From: Solwaraspora sp. WMMD791
GTDB taxonomy: Bacteria > Actinomycetota > Actinomycetes > Mycobacteriales > Micromonosporaceae
Direction of reading: 5' to 3'
Assembly (NCBI RefSeq): GCF_029581195.1
Contig: NZ_CP120737.1
Span: forward strand, 248,001 to 312,000
DNA length: 64,000 bases
Part shown: positions 10,251 through 16,935 of the stretch, piece after piece
How the letters are laid out: every line of letters starts with the position of its first letter
Numbering within the stretch: the first letter of the stretch is position 1
Program-made: the position numbers and the translations under genes
Notes under the pieces: generated by a model
Databases searched by the model: none
What the model was told of the DNA's origin: nothing
What the model saw: the letters and a program-made list of their open reading frames with translations, nothing else

Positions 10251-11557
10251 TCAACAAGTTCGCCAGTGGCCGTTCGGTGATCTCCGAGGCCGTCGCACCC
10301 TGGAGCGAGCTCGCCCAACTGTTGCGTGGCGGCGACGCCGGCAGCCTCGTCCCGGTGGTGATCCCCAAGCACCGCCGTCGGCTCGGCTGGATGGTGCCGC
10401 TCTGGCTCGGCCTGCTCGCCCTGCTCAGCGGGGTGATGTTCACCGTACGCGGCGACGACGGGCTGATCGGTGCCGCCTACGGCGCGCTCGCCGGCGCCAG
10501 CTGGGCCGTCGGGGTGCTGTTGCTGCTGCTCGGCGCGCTCTGGTGGTGGCGCTCGTCGATCGTGGAGATCGAACAGGGCACGCACGGCGTCCTGACCCGG
10601 TACGGTGCGGTGACCCGCACGCTGGAGCCGGGCCGGCACTACCTGTGGCACCCGTGGTCCCGGGTCGACTTCGTCGTCGACGTCGCCACCGAGATCCCGT
10701 ACTCGGCGCCGGTGATGGCCTGCCCGACCCGGGAGAACGTGCCGCTGCGTTCGATCGAGTTCTTCATGAAGCTGCGGATCACCGATGCGGTGCTGTTCGT
10801 GCGGACCATCGGCGCCGGCAACTTCGACCTGGTGCTGTCCAGTGCCGTGCAGGACGCCATCCGGCAACGGGCCCGCCAGGTGCAGACCGAGCGGGCGTAC
10901 GACCTGCGCGGCTCCGACGTCGCCGACATGCAGGAGCTGCTCAACCGGCAGCTGTCCCGCTACGGGGTACGGATCACCGGCTGCAACATCCCGGACGTGC
11001 AGCTGCCCACCCAGTACCAGCAGCACCTGGCCACCCGGGAACGGGTCGCCAAGGAGCACGCCGCGTACGAGCAGGAGTGGGGTCTGACCCGCAAGCGGCG
11101 CATCGACAGCCTGCAGATGGACATCGAGCGGGCCAAGAAGGTGCGCGACGCCCGGTTCGTCGAGGTCAAAGCAGCCCTGAACAAGGCCCGGGAGCAGGTC
11201 GCCCAGCTGTTGGAGCAGCAGGAGACCAACGCCCAGCGGGTCCGGTTCGAGATCGAGACCCGGGGCCGCAGCGGGCTGATCGCCGCCGAGAACGAGGCAA
11301 AGGCACAGCGGCGACTCGCCCAGGCGTACCGGGACAACCGGGCCGTGCTCCAGTACGAGCTGGCGCTGCGGCGTCTGGAGGTCGGTGCGGAACTGGCCAA
11401 CAAGGCCCCGCAGCCGGTGGTGGTGCGCACCGACGGGGCCGGCGGTGGTGGCATCGACACCTCCGCGTTGTCCACCCTGCTCACCGCGCAGCTGCTGCCG
11501 CGCGCCGCCGCGTTGCCCACCAGCGGGAGCGCCGCCGTGGAGCAGCAGGACAGCTGA
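10247..11557 (+). CDS. SPFH (band 7/stomatin-like) membrane protein 2
   Basis: 436 residues, built like its upstream neighbour: two hydrophobic segments (about 43-65 and 72-100), a band 7 domain starting near IVEIEQGTHGVLTRYGAV, and a C-terminal helical, charged region. The GTG start overlaps the stop of SPFH protein 1 (GTGA), so the two products are probably made in fixed ratio. Both share the WKRV/WSRVDFVVDV-type core, which suggests a duplicated pair forming a hetero-oligomer, as HflK/HflC do. No FtsH-type protease gene is adjacent. A perfect hairpin ends the operon. Confidence 0.86.
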   Translation: MINKFASGRSVISEAVAPWSELAQLLRGGDAGSLVPVVIPKHRRRLGWMVPLWLGLLALLSGVMFTVRGDDGLIGAAYGALAGASWAVGVLLLLLGALWWWRSSIVEIEQGTHGVLTRYGAVTRTLEPGRHYLWHPWSRVDFVVDVATEIPYSAPVMACPTRENVPLRSIEFFMKLRITDAVLFVRTIGAGNFDLVLSSAVQDAIRQRARQVQTERAYDLRGSDVADMQELLNRQLSRYGVRITGCNIPDVQLPTQYQQHLATRERVAKEHAAYEQEWGLTRKRRIDSLQMDIERAKKVRDARFVEVKAALNKAREQVAQLLEQQETNAQRVRFEIETRGRSGLIAAENEAKAQRRLAQAYRDNRAVLQYELALRRLEVGAELANKAPQPVVVRTDGAGGGGIDTSALSTLLTAQLLPRAAALPTSGSAAVEQQDS

Positions 11558-11564
11558 CCGCCGC

Positions 11565-11603
11565 CCGGTGCGGGTGGGGCGACACCGACCCCACCCGCAC
11601 CGG
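11565..11603. terminator. Perfect 15-bp hairpin after the SPFH pair
   Basis: CCGGTGCGGGTGGGG (11565-11579) pairs exactly with 11589-11603 around a 9-nt loop, starting 8 bp after the stop codon. No T-tract. Probable terminator of the two-gene operon. Confidence 0.6.
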
Positions 11604-11648
11604 GGATCCGGGTACCGTGCGGCACGGGACCGGACTCGGGAGGTCGAG

Positions 11649-13328
11649 GTGACGACAGTGGACGGATGGGGTGGCGGCGTGTTCGTCAACCCGGTGATCC
11701 CCGGCTTTCATCCGGACCCGAGCGTCTGCCGGGTCGGCGTCGACTACTACCTGGTCTGCTCCAGTTTCGAGTACTTCCCCGGCGTACCGGTCTTCCACAG
11801 CCGCGACCTGGTCCACTGGCGGCAGATCGGCAACGCGTTGGAGCGCCCCGACCAGCTGACGATCCCGGCGGCGACGCCGTCCTCCGGCGGGGTGTACGCG
11901 CCGACCCTGCGCCACCACGACGGCCGGTTCTGGCTGATCACCACGAACGTCGCCCCCGGCGGTGGGAACCTGCTGGTCACCGCGACCGACCCGGCCGGAC
12001 CCTGGTCCGACCCGGTACGGCTGCCCGGCGTTCCCGGCATCGACCCGGACCTGGCCTGGGACGACGAGGGCACCTGCTGGTGCACGTACGCCGGAGTCGG
12101 CCAGGTGCGCATCGACCCGGCGACCGGTGCCACGATCGGCGACCCGCGCCGGCTCTGGTCCGGCACCCCTGGGGCGCAGGCACCGGAAGCCCCGCATCTG
12201 TACCGGATCGGCGACCACTGGTACCTGCTGATCGCCGAGGGCGGCACGGAACGCGGCCACGGCATCTCGATCGCCCGTGGCCCGGCGCCGGACGGGCCGT
12301 TCGTGCCGTGCCCGACCAACCCGATCCTCAGCCACCGCAGCACCGACCGGCCGATCCAGAACACCGGCCACGGTGACCTGGTCGAAGGGCCCGACGGATC
12401 CTGGTGGCTGGTGCTGCTCGGCACCCGGCCGGGCGGTGGCACCCCCGGTTGGCACGGACTCGGCCGGGAGACCTTCCTCGCCCCGGTCGACTGGGTCGAC
12501 GGCTGGCCCGTCGTCGGCGACCTGGTCGAACGGATGCCCGCGCCGCCCTGGCCGGCGGTGCCGGCACCGCTGCCGCCGGTACGCGACGACTTCGACAGCG
12601 CCTGGTTGGATCCACGGTGGATCTCCGTACGGTCCCGGCCGGACGACGTCTGGTCGACGAGCGATCCGCCGGGCTGGCTGAGCCTGCGGGCACGTGGCGC
12701 GTCGCTCGACGACCCGGACGTCACCTTCGTCGGCCGACGTGCCAGCGTTCGTTACCGTGAACCGGTGACCCCAGCGCGTCAGGCCGGCATCGCCCGCCTG
12801 GGCATCGACTTCGGGTTCCTCCAGCACGGTGGCGGTGCTCGCGTCGCCGCACCGGGAGCCGCGTCCGTTGCTGTTCGACGGTTCACCGCTGCTGCCCTCG
12901 GCGGTCTGCCTCGACCCGACCGGACGCGTCCTGGTCGGCCGGGACGCGTACCACACGGCGATGTCGATGCCGGAGGCCTTCGAGCCGTACCCCAAGCAGC
13001 GGGTCGACGACGAGTCGGTTCTGCTCGGCGGGACGGAGGTCGCGGTGTCGCGGCTGTACCGGGCAGTGCTGGAACGGGTGGTCGTCGAGGCACGGCACAG
13101 CGCCGGGCAGCCGGCGGGCGCGCCGATGGAGGTCGTGTTGACCTGCCCAGTCGCCTGGGGGCAGCGTCGCCGGGCCATCGTGCGGCACCTGGCGGCGGCG
13201 CTCGGCCACGGCGACGCCTGGCAGCGGCTGGACCGACCGACGACCACGCCGGACCCCGGCTCCTCGCCGACGCCGACGGCGAGCCCGTCGCCCAGCTACC
13301 CGCCCGGTGCCGACCCGTGCCTGACTGA
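11649..13328 (+). CDS. GH43 beta-xylosidase/arabinofuranosidase-like, C-terminal domain lost
   Basis: The N-terminal ~300 residues are a complete GH43 catalytic blade set with the three expected acids: Asp in PGFHPDPSV (base), Asp in GIDPDLAWDD (pKa modulator) and Glu in APEAPHLYRI (acid). The C-terminal beta-sandwich begins at VRDDFDSAWLDPRW but stops after DVTFVGRR (about 12740). From there the frame runs into unrelated DNA derived from an Hsp70-like gene, with out-of-frame low-complexity residues up to 13328. GTG start with GGGAGG 5 nt upstream. No signal peptide. It is probably a decayed gene, although the catalytic domain could still fold. Confidence 0.7.
   Translation: MTTVDGWGGGVFVNPVIPGFHPDPSVCRVGVDYYLVCSSFEYFPGVPVFHSRDLVHWRQIGNALERPDQLTIPAATPSSGGVYAPTLRHHDGRFWLITTNVAPGGGNLLVTATDPAGPWSDPVRLPGVPGIDPDLAWDDEGTCWCTYAGVGQVRIDPATGATIGDPRRLWSGTPGAQAPEAPHLYRIGDHWYLLIAEGGTERGHGISIARGPAPDGPFVPCPTNPILSHRSTDRPIQNTGHGDLVEGPDGSWWLVLLGTRPGGGTPGWHGLGRETFLAPVDWVDGWPVVGDLVERMPAPPWPAVPAPLPPVRDDFDSAWLDPRWISVRSRPDDVWSTSDPPGWLSLRARGASLDDPDVTFVGRRASVRYREPVTPARQAGIARLGIDFGFLQHGGGARVAAPGAASVAVRRFTAAALGGLPRPDRTRPGRPGRVPHGDVDAGGLRAVPQAAGRRRVGSARRDGGRGVAAVPGSAGTGGRRGTAQRRAAGGRADGGRVDLPSRLGAASPGHRAAPGGGARPRRRLAAAGPTDDHAGPRLLADADGEPVAQLPARCRPVPD
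12765..13188 (+). pseudogene. N-terminal fragment of an actinobacterial Hsp70-like protein, frameshifted
   Basis: Starting at the GTG at 12765 the frame reads ARLGIDFG, the phosphate-1 motif of Hsp70/actin ATPases. One extra base near 12816 then shifts the frame. The next frame continues SSSTVAVLASPHREPRP, LLFDGSPLLPSAVCLDP, and so on to VVLTCPVAWGQRRRAI. Only about 140 residues of the ATPase domain remain, the rest being deleted. Sequence from about 13189 to 13328 is not recognisable. The fragment is fused to the truncated GH43 gene, so this is a recombination scar and not a working chaperone. Confidence 0.75.
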
Positions 13329-13333
13329 CGCCT

Positions 13334-13361
13334 CGCCCGACGGCGGCGCCGCCGTCGGGCG
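13334..13361. terminator. 28-nt perfect palindrome between convergent genes
   Basis: CGCCCGACGGCGGC is followed immediately by its exact reverse complement. It lies between the pseudogene region and the convergent MBL-fold gene and probably terminates from both sides. No T-tract. Confidence 0.55.
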
Positions 13362-13365
13362 CCAC

Positions 13366-14019
13366 TCACCAGCCGCGCGCCCGCCACGCCGGCAGCGCCG
13401 GCCGCTCGGCGCCCAACGTCGAATCCCTGCCGTGCCCGGGGTAGAACCAGGTGTCGTCGGGCAGCCGGTCGAACAGCTTGTGCTCCACGTCGTCGATCAG
13501 CGAGGTGAAGTCGCGCTGGTCGCCACGGGTGTTGCCGACCCCGCCAGGGAACAACGAGTCCCCGGTGAACAGGTGGGCGACTCCGTCGGGGTCCCGGTGG
13601 AGCAGGGCGATCGACCCGGGGGTGTGCCCGACCAGGTGGACGACCTCCAACTCGCCGTCGCCGACGGTGATCCGGTCGCCGTCGGCGACGGTGGCGGTGA
13701 CCAGCGGCAGGCCGTCGGCGTCGGCCGGGTGGGCCAGTGACGCCGCGCCGGTCGTGGTCACCACTTCCTCCAGGGCCACCCAGTGGTCCATGTGCTGATG
13801 CGTGGTGACCACGGTGGCCAGCCCCGCCGGGCCGGCCAGCTCCAACAGCCGGGGTGCCTCGTTGGCCGCGTCGATCAGCAGTTGCTCGCCGGTACGCCGG
13901 CAGCGCAGCAGGTACGCGTTGTTGTCCATCGGGCCGACCGCGACCTTGGTGATGGTCAGGGTGGTCAGTTCCCGGGTGTCCGGCGGTCCGCCGACGGTGA
14001 CGTCTCCCGAGTAGGACAC
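13366..14019 (-). CDS. MBL-fold metallo-hydrolase (glyoxalase II-like)
   Basis: 217 residues with the full metallo-beta-lactamase metal set: THQHMDHW (HxHxDH), VGHTPGS, FTGDSLFPGG (bridging Asp) and YPGHG near the C-terminus. Short single-domain proteins like this are hydroxyacylglutathione hydrolase-like thioesterases in many actinobacteria, but the substrate cannot be read from the sequence. The GTG start has AGGAGG upstream at good spacing. It is divergent from the rsgA transcription unit. Confidence 0.88.
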   Translation of the reverse strand: MSYSGDVTVGGPPDTRELTTLTITKVAVGPMDNNAYLLRCRRTGEQLLIDAANEAPRLLELAGPAGLATVVTTHQHMDHWVALEEVVTTTGAASLAHPADADGLPLVTATVADGDRITVGDGELEVVHLVGHTPGSIALLHRDPDGVAHLFTGDSLFPGGVGNTRGDQRDFTSLIDDVEHKLFDRLPDDTWFYPGHGRDSTLGAERPALPAWRARGW

Positions 14020-14125
14020 CGCAACCTCCTGCTGGTCGTGGCCCGGCGGAATTGGGTTTCCCGGGCTGCCGGGTGAAGGCTACCGTTGCTCCGACGCGTC
14101 AGGCAGAACTCGTGGGAAGGAGGTG

Positions 14126-14218
14126 ATGGCGACCGTGCCCGTGTGCTGCGGTACGCCCGCCCGTCCTTTCCTCCGGTGCCGACCGGCCGTCACGGCCGGC
14201 CGGTGCCCCTCGACCTGA
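14126..14218 (+). CDS. Cys-rich short ORF upstream of rsgA (possible leader peptide)
   Basis: A 30-codon frame encodes a peptide with four cysteines, including a CC pair (MATVPVCCGTPARP at the start), ending 12 bp before rsgA. It is preceded by AAGGAGGTGAT (14117-14127), an 11-nt match to the 16S anti-Shine-Dalgarno sequence. The ATG overlaps this match, so a GTG at 14135 (27 codons) has better spacing. A hairpin CCGGCCG-TCA-CGGCCGG lies in its second half. It may be a translated attenuator or coupling ORF for rsgA. Function is unproven. Confidence 0.4.
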   Translation: MATVPVCCGTPARPFLRCRPAVTAGRCPST

Positions 14219-14230
14219 CAAGGGTTCCCC

Positions 14231-15298
14231 ATGACGTTCGACCTCGCGTCCCTCGGTTGGGACGCCTCCTACGACCGTGCCCTGACCACTGTCGACGCCG
14301 GTGACCGGCCAGGCCGGGTCACCCGGGTGGACCGGGGCGTGTGCACCGTACTGACCGCTGACGGTCCGGTACGCGCGAGCATCGCCGGTGCCGTCCTGAC
14401 TGCGGCGGCCGCCGACCCGGTGGCGCTGCCCTGCGCCGGGGACTGGGTGACCGTGCGGCGGTGGCCGGACCAGCGGATCACCGCGCAACGGGTGCTGCCC
14501 CGGCGGACCATGCTGGTCCGGCGTACCGCCGGGAAGGACTCCACCGGCCAGGTCCTGGCCGCCAACATCGACACCGCAGCGGTCGTCGAACCGATGCATC
14601 CGGCCCCCGACGTGGGCCGGGTCGAACGGTTCCTCGCGCTCGCCTGGGAGTCCGGGGCCGCACCGGTGGTGCTGCTCACCAAGTGCGACGCCGCCGCCGA
14701 TCCGGCGGCGGTGGCCGGGTCGTTGTCCGCCGTGGCGCCGGGGGTGCCGGTGATCGCGGTGAGCGCGCAACGCGGCGACGGGCTGGCGCAGGTCCGCCCG
14801 TACGTGGCCGCCGGGCGCACCCTCGGTCTGCTCGGCCCGTCCGGCGCCGGCAAGTCGACCCTGGTCAACGCGCTCGCCGGGGCCGAGGTGATGGGCACCC
14901 AGCAGATCCGTCGGGTCGACGGCAAGGGCCGGCACACCACCACGTACCGGGCGTTGATCCCGATTCCGGGCGGGGGTGCGGTGCTGGACACCCCAGGGGT
15001 GCGGGCGGTGGGGCTGCTGGACGCCGCCGACGGCCTGGACGAGGCCTTCGCCGATGTGGCGCAGTTGGCGGCGCAGTGCCGGTTCGTCGACTGCGGGCAC
15101 GGCCCCGAGCCGGGTTGCGCGGTGCGGGCCGCGTTGGACTCCGGTGAGCTGCCGGTGCGTCGTTGGGAGAGCTGGCAGCGGCTGCAGCGGGAGGTGGCCT
15201 ACGAGATGCGTCGCCGCGACGTCCGGTTGGCCGCCGCCGAGCGGGCCAAGTGGAAGCGAATAACCAAGGAGCACCGGGGACGACACCGACCGGCCTGA
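14231..15298 (+). CDS. rsgA: Ribosome small-subunit-dependent GTPase A
   Basis: 355-residue circularly permuted GTPase that checks late 30S maturation. An N-terminal OB fold is followed by motifs in permuted order: TKCD (G4), SAQ (G5), then GPSGAGKSTLVN (G1) and DTPGV (G3). The C-terminal zinc segment has CRFVDCGHGPEPGCAV. ATG start 12 bp after the short Cys-rich ORF. It ends facing the LCP gene with a strong hairpin between. Function is well supported by motif order. Confidence 0.95.
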   Translation: MTFDLASLGWDASYDRALTTVDAGDRPGRVTRVDRGVCTVLTADGPVRASIAGAVLTAAAADPVALPCAGDWVTVRRWPDQRITAQRVLPRRTMLVRRTAGKDSTGQVLAANIDTAAVVEPMHPAPDVGRVERFLALAWESGAAPVVLLTKCDAAADPAAVAGSLSAVAPGVPVIAVSAQRGDGLAQVRPYVAAGRTLGLLGPSGAGKSTLVNALAGAEVMGTQQIRRVDGKGRHTTTYRALIPIPGGGAVLDTPGVRAVGLLDAADGLDEAFADVAQLAAQCRFVDCGHGPEPGCAVRAALDSGELPVRRWESWQRLQREVAYEMRRRDVRLAAAERAKWKRITKEHRGRHRPA

Positions 15299-15302
15299 GT
15301 AC

Positions 15303-15340
15303 CCGGCCGGCAGCTCACCGCCCGGTGAGCTGCCGGCCGG
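15303..15340. terminator. Perfect 17-bp hairpin between rsgA and the LCP gene
   Basis: CCGGCCGGCAGCTCACC (15303-15319) pairs exactly with 15324-15340 around a 4-nt loop. It lies between two convergent genes. No T-tract on either side; probable bidirectional terminator. Confidence 0.65.
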
Positions 15341-15343
15341 CGG

Positions 15344-16426
15344 TCAGCCGCCGGTGGGGTGCTCGCGCAGCCAGTCGTCGACGGTGTCGGCACGGATCGC
15401 CGCGTAGAGGGAGGCGGCCACCTCGTCGTCCGGGAACACCACGCTCTGTCCGGCCCGCTGCCCGGTGCCCGACGAGGGGGAGGTGAGCATGGTGAGGTCG
15501 GCGCTGCGCAGCTGGCGCAGCGCCCACACCGTGTCGAACACCGAGGTGGCCTCGTCCACGCTGACCGCGTCGGCGGTGGCCCGCAGGAAGTCGTCGAGCC
15601 GGCCGGGGTCGGTGAGCAGGCCGCTGCTGCGGGCCTGGTCGAGTACCGCCGCGATGATCTCCTGCTGGTGGCGCATCCGGGTGAAGTCGCCGTCGGCGAA
15701 CTGCTTGCGCTGGCGGGCGTAGTCCAGGGCGGTCTGCCCGTCCATGTGCTGCAGGCCGGGGGTGAACTGCCGGTACGGCGGGTGGACCGAGGTGAACGGC
15801 TCGTCGACGGCGAGGTCGATGCCGCCGACCGCGTCGATGATGTCGGCGAAGCCGCCGAAGTCGATCAGCACGACGTGGTCGATGCGGACACCGGTGAACG
15901 CCTCCACGGTCTGCACCAGCAGCGGCGTGCCGCCGGTGGCGTACGCGGAATTGATCTTGTCTTCCCGGCCGTCTCCGGTGCCGTCCGGGTCGGGCACCCG
16001 GACCCAGGTGTCCCGGGGGATCGAGACCAGCTGCACGCTGTCAAGCTGCGCCGGCAGGTGGGCCAGGATGATGGTGTCGGTGCGGGAGCCGCCGGTGTCG
16101 GGGTCGCGGGAGTCGCTGCCGACGATCAGGAAGTTCCGTGCCTGCTCCACGGCCTTCACCGGCCGCTGCGCCTCGGGCAGGGTGTCGAAGATCTCCACCT
16201 TGTCGACCCGTGACTCGACCGAGCGGGCGTACAGCCAGCCGGCGGTCGCCGTACCGCCGATCACCAGCAGCAGCGACAGCCCGACGATCAGCGCGGTCAG
16301 GCGCAGCCAGCGCAGGCCGCGCCGGGGGCGCGGCGGCGGGGTCGGCGCGGCGTCCGGGGCCGGTGGATCGGTCGCCGTGGGTGGCACGGCGGGCGGGTCG
16401 TCGCTGTTCGCGACCGGTGACGGCAT
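15344..16426 (-). CDS. LytR-CpsA-Psr (LCP) family cell-wall ligase
   Basis: About 360 residues. A Pro-rich cytoplasmic N-terminus (1-36) is followed by one membrane helix (about 41-64) and an extracellular LCP domain. Motifs include SDSRDPDTGGSRTDTIILAHL and SIPRDTWV, whose Arg and Asp residues bind the polyprenyl pyrophosphate and metal, and later LDYARQRKQF. LCP enzymes attach glycopolymers such as arabinogalactan or teichoic acids to peptidoglycan. The start is uncertain: I chose the ATG at 16426 because it gives the usual short tail before the helix, but no clear ribosome site precedes it. Confidence 0.88.
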   Translation of the reverse strand: MPSPVANSDDPPAVPPTATDPPAPDAAPTPPPRPRRGLRWLRLTALIVGLSLLLVIGGTATAGWLYARSVESRVDKVEIFDTLPEAQRPVKAVEQARNFLIVGSDSRDPDTGGSRTDTIILAHLPAQLDSVQLVSIPRDTWVRVPDPDGTGDGREDKINSAYATGGTPLLVQTVEAFTGVRIDHVVLIDFGGFADIIDAVGGIDLAVDEPFTSVHPPYRQFTPGLQHMDGQTALDYARQRKQFADGDFTRMRHQQEIIAAVLDQARSSGLLTDPGRLDDFLRATADAVSVDEATSVFDTVWALRQLRSADLTMLTSPSSGTGQRAGQSVVFPDDEVAASLYAAIRADTVDDWLREHPTGG

Positions 16427-16935
16427 GGAATCAGACGGTACGTCGCGATCGGTCCCGTCGACACTGCCGGCTCGGCTGATCCCTGCTGGTCCGGCCCGGT
16501 ACGGGGGAGGGGCCGACCCGTCCCACCCCCCGATCGGACGGGCCGGCCCGCTGACGCGTGGAGGAACCCCCGACTCCACGCGAGGTCAAAGGTGACTTGA
16601 CCAATATGTGGAGTATGCCGGTTGTTGTGGCTGTCGGGGCGGGATTCGCCCGGACCGGTCGGGCCGTACCCCGATCGGGGGACCCGTACCGTGGCCGGCG
16701 CTGCCGCAGCCGGCGCCCTCGCCGAGTGCGGGCGTCAGGCGCGTCGGGGAAACTTGTCGGACCCCGGGGCTACAGTTGCCGCTGGCGTGCGACGTGTCGA
16801 CCGGGCCCCAGCGCCCCTGGGCCCCGGCGATCCGCGCACCACCCGCTCAGCACACCCTCGGTCGTGCTGCCGTGCACCGCACGGCGCAGTCGACCGGACC
16901 TGATACGCACACCTCTTCACAGGAGCAGGCGGACC
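16427..16935. other. Non-coding region between the LCP gene and uvrA
   Basis: About 500 bp between divergent genes. The only clear element is the inverted repeat GGTCAA-N7-TTGACC (16584-16602), which offers a TTGACC -35-like hexamer on both strands. I looked for a LexA/SOS box of the form GAAC-N4-GTTC in front of uvrA and did not see one. Open frames here are GC-rich shadows extending the uvrA frame. Confidence 0.5.

Noticed and set aside
12883-13365. 160-residue minus-strand frame under the Hsp70 fragment
   Set aside because: Shadow frame; the plus strand carries recognisable Hsp70 sequence in this stretch.
14117-14127. AAGGAGGTGAT as part of a ribosomal RNA gene
   Set aside because: Only 11 nt match, with no 16S sequence around it; it is better read as a ribosome-binding site.
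16558-16935. N-terminal extension of uvrA by ~125 residues
   Set aside because: The added part is Arg/Pro-rich and unlike UvrA; the GTG at 16936 has a ribosome site and gives the family N-terminus.
16427-16935. SOS (LexA) box for uvrA
   Set aside because: No GAAC-N4-GTTC-like palindrome could be found in the spacer.
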